A DNA stretch of 64,000 nucleotides from CAWAYR01 sp050250875 (GCA_050250875.1 JBFWNV010000001.1:434001-498000); one strand, 5' to 3'. Shown: positions 46,395-57,688, numbered from the stretch's first letter. Notes: generated by a model from the letters alone, not told the origin. Made by a program: numbers and translations.

Positions 46395-48659
46395 ATGACG
46401 CTTCGTCTCCTCTCCTGCCTCGTCGCTGCCGCCGCGGTCTTCGCCGCGCCCGCCGCCGCCCAGGTCCCCGGCTACAACAGCAAGCAGTTCCGCATCGAGC
46501 AGATCGACGACGGACACTGGCGCTTCACCGGCCAGGTCGAGCTGGAGAACGAAGAGATCAAGGGCCAGAAGTTCTACGCCAACGTCGTCGACCTCTACAC
46601 CGCCGACAACCGCGTCGAGGCCTCGGGTCACGTCGTCTACGAGACGGAGACGGCCCGCATCGCCGCCGAGCGGGCGGTCTTCTTCACCCGCGCCGGCACC
46701 GGGACGTTCTACAACGCCTCGGGCCTGGCGTCGCTGGGCGAACGCGCCGACAGGAGCATGTTCGGGGCCCTCGAACCCGACGTCTACTTCTACGGCGAGA
46801 TCCTCGAGAAGACCGGCGACGACCGCTACAAGATCACCCGGGGCGGGTTCACCACCTGCGTGCAGCCGACGCCGCGCTGGGAGCTGGTGGCGTCGACGGC
46901 GGCGATCAACGTCGGCGACTACGCCGTGCTGCGCAACGCCGTGATGCGGGTGAAGGACGTGCCGGTGTTCTACCTGCCGATCATGTATTACCCGATCCAG
47001 GACGACGACCGCGCCACCGGCTTCCTGCTGCCCACCTACGGCCGCTCGCTCTACCAGGGCAGCTCGATCAGCAACGCCTTCTTCTGGGCGATCTCGCGCA
47101 GCCAGGACCTGACGGTGATGCACGACTGGTTCGCGCAGACCGGCCAGGGTTACGGCACCGAGTACCGGTGGATGCGCTCGGCGACCAACGTCGGCAACCT
47201 CCGCGCCTACCGCCTGATGCAGAAGGCGGCCACCGTCAACGGCAGCGCCGTGCCCGAGTCGCGCAGCGTGCTGGTCAACGGCTCGCTCAACCAGGACCTG
47301 CCGTTCCGCCTCAAGGGGCGGGCCCGCATCGACTACTCGTCGAACCTGACCTTGAACCAGCTCTACAGCCAGGACGTGTTCAACGCCACACAGAGCCAGA
47401 GCACGTGGAACGGCAACGTCTCTGGCTCGTGGCAGTTCCTCAACGCCTCGCTGACGGCGCAGCGCAGCCAGCAGTTCTTCAGCCAGGCCGCGTCGCGCAT
47501 CACCGGCTCGCTGCCCAGCCTCAGCGCGTCGATCTCGAACCGCAGGCTCGGACCACTGCCGATCTTCTTTGCCCTGCAGAGCGAGGCGTCGCGGCCGCTC
47601 TACATCTTCCGCGACGGCGGTCGCGAGAACGATCAGAGCATGAACCGGGTCGACGTGACGCCGACCGTACGGGTGCCGATCAGCGGCCTGACCTTCCTCA
47701 ACGTCAACCTCAGCGCCGCCAACCGCACCACCTGGTACAGCCGCAGCTACGACGACAGCGGCGACGAGTCGGACCGGTCCTACACCCGCAACTACACCGA
47801 GCTGCGCGCCGAGGTGCTCGGGCCGGTGTTCAGCAAGGTCTACACGCCCAACAACTTCCTCGCCGATCGTCTCAAGCACGTCATCGAGCCAAGCTTCTCG
47901 GTGCAGCGCATCACCGAGATCGACGGCCAGGACCGGGTGATCACGCTCGGCAGCTCCTACGACCGGGTGATCGGCGGCGTCACCCGCGTCACCTACGGCC
48001 TGACCAACCGCGTGCTGGTGCGCAAGGCGTCGAAGGCGGCCAGCGCCTCGCCGCTGGCGAGCGCGCCGCGCGAGCTGCTCACCGCCAGCGTCTCGCAGAG
48101 CTACTATTCCGACCAGGAGGCCAGCCGGTTCGACTCGGCCTACCAGTCGAGCTACATCGACGCCGGCGGCGGCCGGGCGCCGAGCAACTACTCGCCGGTG
48201 TCGCTGAACGTGCGCTCGCAGGTGTCGTCCCAGGTCGGCGCCACCTACCGCATGGAGTACGACGCCGAGGCGAGCAAGGTGCTGTCGATGTCGGCCGGGA
48301 GCGACTACGGCACGCCGACGCGGCAGGTGTCGCTGGCGTGGAGCCGCAGCCTGTCGTCGTTCTTCCCCACCAACACGCTCAACGGCACCTCGCGGCTGAC
48401 CTTCATGGACGGACGCCTCGGCGGCACCTACTCGATGTACTGGGACATCGAACAGGAGCGGCTGGTGCAGCAGCGGGTGGTCGCCTTCTTCAACGCCCAG
48501 TGCTGCGGCGTCGTGCTGCAGTACCAGGAGTTCTCCTACGGCAGCTTCAGCAGCACGCCGTTCCCCAAGGACCGTCGCTTCAACCTCGGCTTCACGCTGG
48601 CCGGCCTCGGCACCTTCTCGAACTTCTTCGGCAACTTCGGCGGCGGATCGAGCTACTGA
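46395..48659 (+). CDS. lptD: LPS-assembly protein LptD
   Basis: A 754-residue outer-membrane protein that inserts lipopolysaccharide into the outer leaflet. A signal peptide (MTLRLLSCLVAAAAVFAAPAAAQ) is followed by an OstA/LptA-like beta-jellyroll (about 30-160, FRIEQIDDGHWRFTGQVELE, DNRVEASGHVVYETETARIAAERAV) and a long C-terminal barrel rich in Tyr/Ser strands, ending FFGNFGGGSSY. VFYLPIMYYPIQDDDRATGFLLP is the characteristic barrel-entry motif. Only a few Cys are seen, so the E. coli disulfide scheme may not apply. Presence supports an LPS-bearing diderm. Confidence 0.94.
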   Translation: MTLRLLSCLVAAAAVFAAPAAAQVPGYNSKQFRIEQIDDGHWRFTGQVELENEEIKGQKFYANVVDLYTADNRVEASGHVVYETETARIAAERAVFFTRAGTGTFYNASGLASLGERADRSMFGALEPDVYFYGEILEKTGDDRYKITRGGFTTCVQPTPRWELVASTAAINVGDYAVLRNAVMRVKDVPVFYLPIMYYPIQDDDRATGFLLPTYGRSLYQGSSISNAFFWAISRSQDLTVMHDWFAQTGQGYGTEYRWMRSATNVGNLRAYRLMQKAATVNGSAVPESRSVLVNGSLNQDLPFRLKGRARIDYSSNLTLNQLYSQDVFNATQSQSTWNGNVSGSWQFLNASLTAQRSQQFFSQAASRITGSLPSLSASISNRRLGPLPIFFALQSEASRPLYIFRDGGRENDQSMNRVDVTPTVRVPISGLTFLNVNLSAANRTTWYSRSYDDSGDESDRSYTRNYTELRAEVLGPVFSKVYTPNNFLADRLKHVIEPSFSVQRITEIDGQDRVITLGSSYDRVIGGVTRVTYGLTNRVLVRKASKAASASPLASAPRELLTASVSQSYYSDQEASRFDSAYQSSYIDAGGGRAPSNYSPVSLNVRSQVSSQVGATYRMEYDAEASKVLSMSAGSDYGTPTRQVSLAWSRSLSSFFPTNTLNGTSRLTFMDGRLGGTYSMYWDIEQERLVQQRVVAFFNAQCCGVVLQYQEFSYGSFSSTPFPKDRRFNLGFTLAGLGTFSNFFGNFGGGSSY

Positions 48660-49600
48660 TGGCCACCCTCATCACCGGCGCGGCCGGATTCGTCGGCGGC
48701 CACCTCGTGCCGCTGGTGGCGGCCGACGGCCCGGTGGTCGGCTGGTATCGGCCGGGGTCGGCGCCACCGGCGTGGGCCGGCGTCACCTGGCGCGCCGTCG
48801 AACTGCGCGATCGCGCGGCGGTCGCCGCCGCGGTCGCGGCCGACCGGCCGACCGCCATCTATCACTGCGCCGGGGTCGCGCATGTCGGCGATTCGTGGGC
48901 CCAGGCCGAGGACACGCTGGCCAGCAACGTCGTCGGCACCGCCCACCTGTTCGACGCACTGCGCGCGCTGTCTCTCGCCCCTCGGGTCGTCGTCACCGGC
49001 TCGGCGACGGTGTACAAGGCCTCCAGCGATCCGCTCACCGAGGAGTCGCCGCTGGCGCCCAACACCCCCTACGGCACCAGCAAGCTGGCGCAGGAGATGG
49101 TGGCGCTCACGGCGTGGCGGGAGTACGGCATCCCGGCCATCGTGACCCGCTCGTTCAACCACATCGGCCCCGGGCAGTCGCCGGCGTTCGCCGCGGCGAG
49201 CTTCGCCCGACAGCTCGCCGCCATCGAGGCCGGCCTGGCCGAACCGACGATCGCCGTCGGCAACCTCGCCGCCGCCCGCGACGTGACCGACGTGCGCGAC
49301 ACCGTACGCGCCTACGTCGCGCTGATGGCGCACGGCCATCCGGGCCGCCGCTACAACGTGTGCTCGGGGCGGGCGGTGCCGGTGCAGGCGCTGCTCGACG
49401 GCCTGCGGGCGCGGGTGCGGGTGCCGGTGGCGGTGGTGGTCGATCCGGCGCGGATGCGGCCGGTGGACACACCGGTCATCGTCGGCAGCCACGAGCGGAT
49501 CACCGCCGACACCGGCTGGACGCCGCGGCTGAGCCTCGACGAGACCCTCGATGCGCTGCTGAACTCGTGGCGCGAGGCGTTCCGCGGCGGCGCGGCGTGA
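48659..49600 (+). CDS. NAD(P)-dependent sugar epimerase/dehydratase (GDP-mannose 4,6-dehydratase/RMD-like)
   Basis: A 313-residue extended short-chain dehydrogenase. Rossmann start MATLITGAAGFVGGHLVP (GxxGxxG), catalytic YxxxK in TPYGTSKLAQE, and the Thr/Ser of VVVTGSATVYK. The segment VTRSFNHIGPGQSPAFAAASFARQLA is typical of GDP-mannose 4,6-dehydratase and GDP-6-deoxy-lyxo-4-hexulose reductase (RMD). It probably makes a 6-deoxyhexose for LPS or another glycan, which fits its position directly after lptD (its ATG overlaps the lptD stop by one base). Confidence 0.88.
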   Translation: MATLITGAAGFVGGHLVPLVAADGPVVGWYRPGSAPPAWAGVTWRAVELRDRAAVAAAVAADRPTAIYHCAGVAHVGDSWAQAEDTLASNVVGTAHLFDALRALSLAPRVVVTGSATVYKASSDPLTEESPLAPNTPYGTSKLAQEMVALTAWREYGIPAIVTRSFNHIGPGQSPAFAAASFARQLAAIEAGLAEPTIAVGNLAAARDVTDVRDTVRAYVALMAHGHPGRRYNVCSGRAVPVQALLDGLRARVRVPVAVVVDPARMRPVDTPVIVGSHERITADTGWTPRLSLDETLDALLNSWREAFRGGAA

Positions 49601-49613
49601 TTCGCGCCGCCTC

Positions 49614-49642
49614 TTGACGAGGCGAACAAAAAGCGAAATCAT
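49614..49642 (+). promoter_or_regulatory. Possible promoter of the radical SAM gene
   Basis: TTGACG (49614-49619), 17-bp spacer, AATCAT (49637-49642, 4 of 6). It ends nine bases before the ATG at 49652, so any transcript would have almost no leader, and no ribosome site is visible. Confidence 0.4.
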
Positions 49643-49651
49643 GCGACTGCC

Positions 49652-50722
49652 ATGGCGATGGGCGGTCCGGCGCTGTTCGAGCTCGGCGACGAGCGGCCGA
49701 CGACGCGCGACGTCGCCGCGCTCGTGAAGGCCGGCGGCGTGGCGGCGCTGCCCGACGCGGTCCAGCGCGCCGACCACGCCACCTACCAGGAGATCCGCTG
49801 CCGGTCGGCCCTCAACAAGGTCGAGGGCATGCCGTTCAAGTGGACGCTCAATCCCTACCGCGGCTGCACGCACGGTTGCCACTACTGCTTCGCCCGTCGC
49901 TACCAGCACCAGCTCGAGCTGGGCGAAGGCGACGACTTCGCGTCGGTGATCTTCGTCAAGACCAACTTCGTCACCGTGCTGCGCCGCGAGCTGGCCCGGC
50001 CGTCGTGGACGCGCGAGCAGCCCGCGCTGGGCACCGCCACCGATCCGTATCAGCCGATCGAGGGCCGCTACGCGCTCACCCGCGGCGCGCTCGAGGCCTG
50101 CCGCGACTTCGACACGCCGGTCGGCATCGTCACCAAGGGGCCGATGGTCGTGCGTGACATCGACGTCCTCAGGGCCATCACCGCGAAGACCCGCTGTTCG
50201 GTCTACCTCAGCGTGCCCAGCCTCGACGACGCGTGGCGGCGGCTCGAGCCGGGAACGGCCCCGCCGCTGCAGCGCTTGCGCGCGGTCCGCGCGCTGACCG
50301 ACGCCGGCATCCCGTGCGGCGTGCTGATGGCGCCGCTGGTGCCCGGGATCACGACGCGGGCGTCGCTGGTCGAGGCGACGCTCAAGGCCGCCGCCGACCA
50401 CGGCGCGCGGTCGGTGGGCGCGATGGTGCTGCACCTCGAAGGCGGGACGCGCACCCACTTCATGCGCGTCCTGGCGCAGGAGTACCCGCACCTCGTCGAG
50501 GGGTACGAGCGACTCTTCGCCGGCAAGTACGCGGCGACCGACTACAGCGACGAGGTGAGCCGGATGGTCGGCCTGCTCAAGGCGAAGTACGGGCTCGCCG
50601 CTCGCCGCCGCACCGGCGAGGACGACCAGGCACCGGGCGAGCCACCGCCGCCGAAGCAGATCCCGATGCGCTTCGTCCGCTCGCGCCCGATCGCTAACCG
50701 CGCGGCAGCGACCCGGCGCTGA
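49652..50722 (+). CDS. Radical SAM protein, spore-photoproduct-lyase-like / Rv2578c type
   Basis: A 356-residue radical SAM protein. The cluster motif is Cys72-x3-Cys76-x2-Cys79 in NPYRGCTHGCHYCFARRY, and downstream segments match the SPL-like/Rv2578c family (VIFVKTNFVTVLRRELARP, IGTATDPYQPIEGRYALTRG in part, GIVTKGPMVVRDIDVL, GVLMAPLVPGITT). The reaction is unknown; the family is not proven to repair spore photoproduct. Start at ATG 49652 or the ATG two codons later. Its 3' end overlaps the M20 gene on the other strand by 29 bp. Confidence 0.88.
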   Translation: MAMGGPALFELGDERPTTRDVAALVKAGGVAALPDAVQRADHATYQEIRCRSALNKVEGMPFKWTLNPYRGCTHGCHYCFARRYQHQLELGEGDDFASVIFVKTNFVTVLRRELARPSWTREQPALGTATDPYQPIEGRYALTRGALEACRDFDTPVGIVTKGPMVVRDIDVLRAITAKTRCSVYLSVPSLDDAWRRLEPGTAPPLQRLRAVRALTDAGIPCGVLMAPLVPGITTRASLVEATLKAAADHGARSVGAMVLHLEGGTRTHFMRVLAQEYPHLVEGYERLFAGKYAATDYSDEVSRMVGLLKAKYGLAARRRTGEDDQAPGEPPPPKQIPMRFVRSRPIANRAAATRR

Positions 50723-51854
50723 CGAGCAGCCGGCGGATGAGCGTGGCCAGCAGCGCCGTGCGCGGCAGGATGCGGTCGATCTCGACGTGCTCGTGCAGGG
50801 CGTGGGCGCCGTCGCCGATGGCGCCCAGCCCGTCGAGCGTCGGCACGCCCAGGGCGGCCGTGAAGTTGCCGTCCGAACCGCCGCCCGTGCCGCCCTCGGC
50901 GATCGCCTGACCGAGTTCGGCGGCGGCGGCCTGCGCCTCGGCGTAGAGCGCCGCGACGCCGGCGGAGCGCTCCATCGGCGGACGCTCGAAGCCGCCGGTC
51001 ACCGTCAGCCGGGCCCCGGCCAAGTGCGGCCGCAGCTGGCGGAAGGCGGAATCGACCTCGGCGGCGTCGGCGATCGTCGGCGCCCGCACGTCGACGATGG
51101 CCGTGGCGTCCTCGGCGACGACGTTGGGCCGGGTGCCGCCGGCGATGACCCCGGCGTTCACCGACACCCCCCGGGTCAGGTCGTGCAGGCGCTCGAGGTC
51201 GAGAATCTGGCGGGCCAGCTCGCGGACCGCGCTCACGCCCTTGGCCGGATCGACGCCGGCATGGGCGGCCACCCCGGTGACGTGCAGATGGAACTGGCCG
51301 ATGCCCTTGCGGCTGGTCTTGAGCGCCCCGCCGGCCAGTGCCGGTTCGAGCACGAGCACGGCATCGCTGGCCAGTGCCTCGGCCTCGATGAGCGTCCGCG
51401 ACGTGCGGCTGCCGGTCTCTTCGTCGGAGGTGACCAGCATCGCCACCGCGCCGGTGGCCGGCGCCGCGGTGTCGAACACCGCACGCGCCGCCAGCAGGCC
51501 CATCGACACCCCGGTCTTCATGTCGAGCACGCCGGGGCCGCACAGCCGGCCGTCCTGGCGGACGATCGGCATCCGCGCCAGCTGGCCGATCGGCCAGACC
51601 GTGTCCACGTGGCCGACCAGCAGGATCCGCGGCCGGCCGCTGCCGATCTCGAGCACGGTATGGTCGCCGGCGTCGGGCCGGGCCTCGACCCGGACGCGCC
51701 AGCCCACCGCCGCCGCGCGCGCCCGCAGCTCGGCGGCACAGCGATCGACGGCGGCCTTGTCGTCGGTCGGGGATTCGATGGCGACCAGCGCCTCGATCAG
51801 GTCGAAGAGCCAGGATTGGTGGGCGCGGCAGAAGGCGTCGAGCGGATGAGTCAT
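50694..51854 (-). CDS. M20-family metallopeptidase (glutamate carboxypeptidase-like)
   Basis: A 386-residue di-zinc peptidase. Metal-site motifs are LLVGHVDTVWP (His, Asp), GPGVLDMKTGVSMGLLA (bridging Asp), VTSDEETGS (catalytic base Glu and ligand Glu) and a C-terminal ALHEHVEID (His). An insertion domain of about 110 residues (KGIGQFHLHVTGVAAHAG) forms the dimerisation part. No signal peptide is visible. The family cleaves C-terminal glutamate from folates or peptides, or acts on acylated amino acids. It converges on the radical SAM gene. Confidence 0.92.
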   Translation of the reverse strand: MTHPLDAFCRAHQSWLFDLIEALVAIESPTDDKAAVDRCAAELRARAAAVGWRVRVEARPDAGDHTVLEIGSGRPRILLVGHVDTVWPIGQLARMPIVRQDGRLCGPGVLDMKTGVSMGLLAARAVFDTAAPATGAVAMLVTSDEETGSRTSRTLIEAEALASDAVLVLEPALAGGALKTSRKGIGQFHLHVTGVAAHAGVDPAKGVSAVRELARQILDLERLHDLTRGVSVNAGVIAGGTRPNVVAEDATAIVDVRAPTIADAAEVDSAFRQLRPHLAGARLTVTGGFERPPMERSAGVAALYAEAQAAAAELGQAIAEGGTGGGSDGNFTAALGVPTLDGLGAIGDGAHALHEHVEIDRILPRTALLATLIRRLLVSAGSLPRG

Positions 51855-51897
51855 GGACGGGTGACGGGCGCGGCCGGAACGGCGCGCACGGCGATCC

Positions 51898-51903
51898 TAT
51901 AAT
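51898..51903 (+). promoter_or_regulatory. Perfect TATAAT six bases before a start codon
   Basis: TATAAT (51898-51903) is followed by GCGGGC and then the ATG at 51910. Transcription should begin at the ATG (leaderless). No Shine-Dalgarno sequence and no strong -35 are present. Confidence 0.6.
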
Positions 51904-51909
51904 GCGGGC

Positions 51910-52431
51910 ATGGGCACGAGGAGCTGGCGGACGACGGCGGCGGCGATCGTGTTGATGGCGACGGCGCCCGGCCTGACCGCACAGAGCCCGCAGCCGGTGC
52001 CGCCGCGCGCCCCGCAGCCCGGCCCGGCCGGCACCGCGCAGCCGGCGGCCGCCGAGGCGCCGACCGAGGCGGTGCTCGGCGTGCCGCTCTACCCGAACGC
52101 GGTGTTCCTGCGCGCCTACGACGCCGGCCGCGGCCAGCGCTACTACCTGTTCGGCGTGGCGACGCCGTTCGCCGACCTCGTCACCTACTACCGCAACATC
52201 CTCAAGGAGCGCGGCAACCTGGTGTTCGAGGTGCCGCCGACGCACGTCTTCGAGATCGGCCGCTTCCGCGAGGAGACGATGGCGTTCCCGCCCAGCGTCA
52301 CCATAAAGGACTTCACCTTCAGCGGCTCGGCCGGCTACCCGAGTCCGACGCCCGGCACCCAGCCCGACCGCTTCCCGACGGTCATCCAGATCGTCCCGCC
52401 GCCGCCCGGCACGCCGCCGGGCGGGGCTTGA
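51910..52431 (+). CDS. Small secreted Pro-rich protein of unknown function
   Basis: A 173-residue protein I do not recognise. A signal peptide (about 1-25, AAAIVLMATAPGLTAQ) precedes a Pro/Ala-rich linker (26-55) and a compact domain (56-135) with PLYPNAVFLRAYDAGRGQRY and FGVATPFADLVTYYRNILKERG. The C-terminus is Pro/Gly-rich. The middle segment resembles small periplasmic alpha/beta domains but no family is certain. It sits between convergent and divergent neighbours with a perfect -10 box at its start codon, so it is probably a single-gene unit. Confidence 0.7.
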   Translation: MGTRSWRTTAAAIVLMATAPGLTAQSPQPVPPRAPQPGPAGTAQPAAAEAPTEAVLGVPLYPNAVFLRAYDAGRGQRYYLFGVATPFADLVTYYRNILKERGNLVFEVPPTHVFEIGRFREETMAFPPSVTIKDFTFSGSAGYPSPTPGTQPDRFPTVIQIVPPPPGTPPGGA

Positions 52432-52438
52432 GGCGCGC

Positions 52439-53041
<603 letters not shown>

Positions 53042-53120
53042 GACGGCATCCTCCACGCCGGGGCGCACCGGCGGCACGAGCGCCCGCGACGGCGGGCCGA
53101 CGATCACGCTATCACGGCGC

Positions 53121-54734
<1,614 letters not shown>

Positions 54735-54738
54735 CTCC

Positions 54739-54810
54739 GCTCTCCCTACGCCCGTGTGAACGGGATCAGGTTCCAAGGGTGCGTTCTCAACCGCTCACGC
54801 CCTTCCGAGC
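54739..54810 (-). promoter_or_regulatory. TPP riboswitch (thi box) upstream of thiC
   Basis: Minus strand. P1 is GCTC/GAGC; P2 pairs AAGGGCGT with ACGCACCCTT (one bulge); P3 is very short; the conserved TTGAGA corresponds to the usual CTGAGA; then GGAACCTGATC, a CCCG/CGGG stem (P4/P5) and GCGTAGGGA. These are the class-defining TPP-aptamer elements. The GGGAG ribosome site lies within or next to the conserved 3' strand, so ligand-induced folding should hide it: a translational off-switch is likely. Confidence 0.93.
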
Positions 54811-54868
54811 CCCGGGACCCGAGCCCCAAGCCTCGCCGTGAGAGATGCCCCTGGCGGTACCTTTTCGC

Positions 54869-54877
54869 ACTATAGCA
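54869..54877 (-). promoter_or_regulatory. Extended -10 box for thiC
   Basis: TGC-TATAGT on the minus strand (54869-54877). A start near 54862 would leave about 50 bases before the aptamer. That leader holds a repeated GGGGCTCGG segment (54805-54832). Confidence 0.6.
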
Positions 54878-54957
54878 GTCGGCGGCGGTCGCCGGTCGCG
54901 AGGGCGCGGGCGCGGTCTGGCAGGCTCGCGGTGTCGAACGGCCCACTCGCTTAGAAC

Positions 54958-57624
54958 TCATCTGGACGTACTGGTGACCGCGTCGGTTGCCCAGATCGCG
55001 CTGTCGAACTCGTTCCAGAGCACATACAGGTACTGAGCGTCGGCGGCGAATTGGTATCCCAGGGCGCCGCGCCGCCCTTCGAATCTGGCGAGCCTGGAGA
55101 TCTTTCCATCAGCCAGGGAGAGTCGCCACAGCCCCTGTTCCTCTGGAGGCCCGCCATTGATGCTGTAGAAGACAGCGCCTCCATCACGGGACAGGCGAAT
55201 ACCGCTCGGCACATGAGACCCGGTGGACAACGGCACCGGTGCCCCGCCGTTGCTGTCCAGACGAAACAACTTCCCCTGGCGCACGAAGGCCAGCCACTTC
55301 CCGTCTGGCGACCATTCGGCGGCCTGGTTGCCCCCGGCTGCGATACGGTGCGGCTCCCCACCCGCCACGGCAACCGCCCAAATCGCCGCCCCTCCGTCGC
55401 GCTGGGACACGAAGTTGATCTCGCGGCCATCGTCCGGAGACCAGCTCGGATACCAGTCGAAGGCCGGGTCGAACGTGAGCTGGCGCGCCGGGCCGCCCTG
55501 CGCCGGCATGACCCAGATGTCGCGGTTCCCGCTCCGATACGCATAGAACGCGATCTGGCGTCCATCCGGCGACCATCGTGGATTCCAGTCGGGTGTCGGA
55601 TCGGTCGTCAGCGGCGTCATCTCGCCACCACCCGCGGGCAGCAGCCACAGGTCCTGATTGCCGCGCCGGTTGGAGCTGACCGCCAGCTGCCGGCCGTCCG
55701 GCGACACGTCGACGTACTCGATGTACGAGGGTTCCGAAATCACCTGGGTGGCATCGGACCAGGTGGCGGGCCGGTCCACCAGGATGGGAAGGCGCCAGAG
55801 GCCGGTGATGCGGCCTCCCGCCGAGTACGCCAGCCGGGATCCGTCGGGCGAGAATGCCGCGGAGCGAACGTCGAGGCCCGAAGTCAGCGCGACCGGGTCG
55901 CCGATTGGCGCGCCATCAGCACCGACCACCTGCTGCCACAGGTCCATGACCCCGCCGCGATTCGAGGCGTAGAACACCCGGCGTCCGTCGTTCGACCAGC
56001 TCGGGCTCCAGACTTCGCTCCTCCCATCGGTGAGGGGAGTCGCCTGGTTCCCTGACGCATCGACCGTCCAGAGTCGGGTCAGTTCGGGGTTGCCGCCCCC
56101 GGCTTCGAGATACGCAAACCGGCCCCCATCGGGGCGCAGGCTGACGTCCCACACGCGTGGCGACGAATGCACGGGAAGCACGATTCGCGAATGTTCGAGC
56201 GTGGCGAGCACGAGGTCGATGACGACGTTCCGGTTGTCCTCGACCCCCGCGACGAACAGGCGCGATCCATCGCGCGCCCACTGCGGTGTGCTGAAGCTGT
56301 TCGCCGTCAGCGTCAGATCCGACAGAGCGAGCACCTTTCGTGGGCCGCCGCCGATCGCGGCCATCAGGTAGACCCCCCAGGCCCCGTCGCGATTCGACAG
56401 GAAGGCAATCTCCCGGCCGTTCGGCGACCAGCTGGGCCGCCGATCGTTGGCACCGCTGTCCCTGGTCAGGTTCACCGGCTCACCGCCACCGGGCTGCGCT
56501 ACCCAGATGTCGCTGTTGCCCAGGTTGCCGATTCCCGACTCGTAGGCTAGGCGCTGGCCGTCGGGCGACCACGTCGAGTATCGCAGGAGGTCGAGTGCGG
56601 ATGCCACCCGCAGCGGGTTTCTGAACTGCGGCACGATCGTGCCCGGTCCATCGTCACCGGAACGCGACCAGAGGCCCAAGGCGGCGAGCGCCAATGCAGT
56701 GGCGGCGGTGACCGCCGCGGCCAGCCTCGCTATCCGAAGCCGGTTCGCGGTCGTGGCAGCGGGCGCCGGGAACGCGTCGCCCGAATCGACGTCCTGCTTC
56801 ACTTCCTCGAGGCTGTGCCGGAGGTCGACCGCCGATTGAAATCGATCGAGCGGTCGCTTGGCGAGGCACCGCTCCACCATCCGCGCCAGGGCCCGCGGCA
56901 CGGCTGGCTGCAGTTCGCTCACCGGCTTCGGCGTATCGCGAAGGATCGCCGACATGACCGCGGCGGCGTTGTCGCCGTCGAACGGCCGGCGACCAGTCAG
57001 CATCTCGTAGAAGACGATGCCCAGCGAGAAGATGTCGGAGCGGGTGTCGACATGCTCGCCCTGCGCCTGCTCCGGCGACATGTACGCAGGGGTGCCGATC
57101 GTGAGACCGGCGCCGGTGGCGGATTGGGTCGGGCCGGCGACGTCTCCCGCGCCGTCCATCCCCTTGGCGAGACCGAAGTCGAGCACCTTGAGACGGCCAT
57201 CGTCCCCGACCATGACGTTGGCCGGCTTCAGATCGCGGTGGGCGATGCCCTGCTGGTGCGCCGCCGACACCGCGTCGGCGAGGGGAATCGCCAGCGCGAA
57301 GAACCGGTCGAGCGACAGGCCTCGTCGAGGCAGGAGTTCGGCGAGGGTCCTGCCCTTCACCAGCTCCATCGTGATGAAGTGCACGCCGCCGGCCTCCTCG
57401 ACCGAGTGCAGCGTGACGATGTTCGGGTGATTGAGCGCGGCGACGGCCTTGGCCTCGCGGGCGAAACGCTGGCGGCGATCGCCGTCGGCCGCCAGCCCAG
57501 GTGGTAGGACCTTGAGGGCCACCTGGCGACCGAGCGTCGTGTCCTCGGCCTCGTAGACCACGCCCATTCCGCCGGCGCCGATCTGCCGGACGATTCGGTA
57601 GTGGCCCAGGTGCTGCCCGATCAT
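54958..57624 (-). CDS. Ser/Thr protein kinase with C-terminal TolB/PD40-like propeller
   Basis: An 888-residue transmembrane receptor-like kinase. Kinase domain (about 8-270): IGAGGMGVVYEAED (Gly loop), invariant Lys38 in VALKVLPPG, catalytic IAHRDLKPANVMV and LDFGLAKG, and MSPEQAQGE. A single membrane helix (LAAAVTAATALALAALGLW, about 310-330) is followed by a WD40/PD40-type propeller (about 345-885) with repeated SPDGRQ, WSPDGK and DIWV units. Extracytoplasmic propeller plus cytoplasmic kinase suggests sensing; the signal is unknown. The ATG at 57624 (MIGQHLGHYRIVRQIG) fits the family. Codon use looks less GC-saturated than in most neighbours, notably at the 3' end. Confidence 0.93.
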   Translation of the reverse strand: MIGQHLGHYRIVRQIGAGGMGVVYEAEDTTLGRQVALKVLPPGLAADGDRRQRFAREAKAVAALNHPNIVTLHSVEEAGGVHFITMELVKGRTLAELLPRRGLSLDRFFALAIPLADAVSAAHQQGIAHRDLKPANVMVGDDGRLKVLDFGLAKGMDGAGDVAGPTQSATGAGLTIGTPAYMSPEQAQGEHVDTRSDIFSLGIVFYEMLTGRRPFDGDNAAAVMSAILRDTPKPVSELQPAVPRALARMVERCLAKRPLDRFQSAVDLRHSLEEVKQDVDSGDAFPAPAATTANRLRIARLAAAVTAATALALAALGLWSRSGDDGPGTIVPQFRNPLRVASALDLLRYSTWSPDGQRLAYESGIGNLGNSDIWVAQPGGGEPVNLTRDSGANDRRPSWSPNGREIAFLSNRDGAWGVYLMAAIGGGPRKVLALSDLTLTANSFSTPQWARDGSRLFVAGVEDNRNVVIDLVLATLEHSRIVLPVHSSPRVWDVSLRPDGGRFAYLEAGGGNPELTRLWTVDASGNQATPLTDGRSEVWSPSWSNDGRRVFYASNRGGVMDLWQQVVGADGAPIGDPVALTSGLDVRSAAFSPDGSRLAYSAGGRITGLWRLPILVDRPATWSDATQVISEPSYIEYVDVSPDGRQLAVSSNRRGNQDLWLLPAGGGEMTPLTTDPTPDWNPRWSPDGRQIAFYAYRSGNRDIWVMPAQGGPARQLTFDPAFDWYPSWSPDDGREINFVSQRDGGAAIWAVAVAGGEPHRIAAGGNQAAEWSPDGKWLAFVRQGKLFRLDSNGGAPVPLSTGSHVPSGIRLSRDGGAVFYSINGGPPEEQGLWRLSLADGKISRLARFEGRRGALGYQFAADAQYLYVLWNEFDSAIWATDAVTSTSR

Positions 57625-57688
57625 CGAGGTCCCAACACAGGTCCGGAGGCGCGGCAATTCTGGCGCATCGAAGCGACGCCGACAAGCA

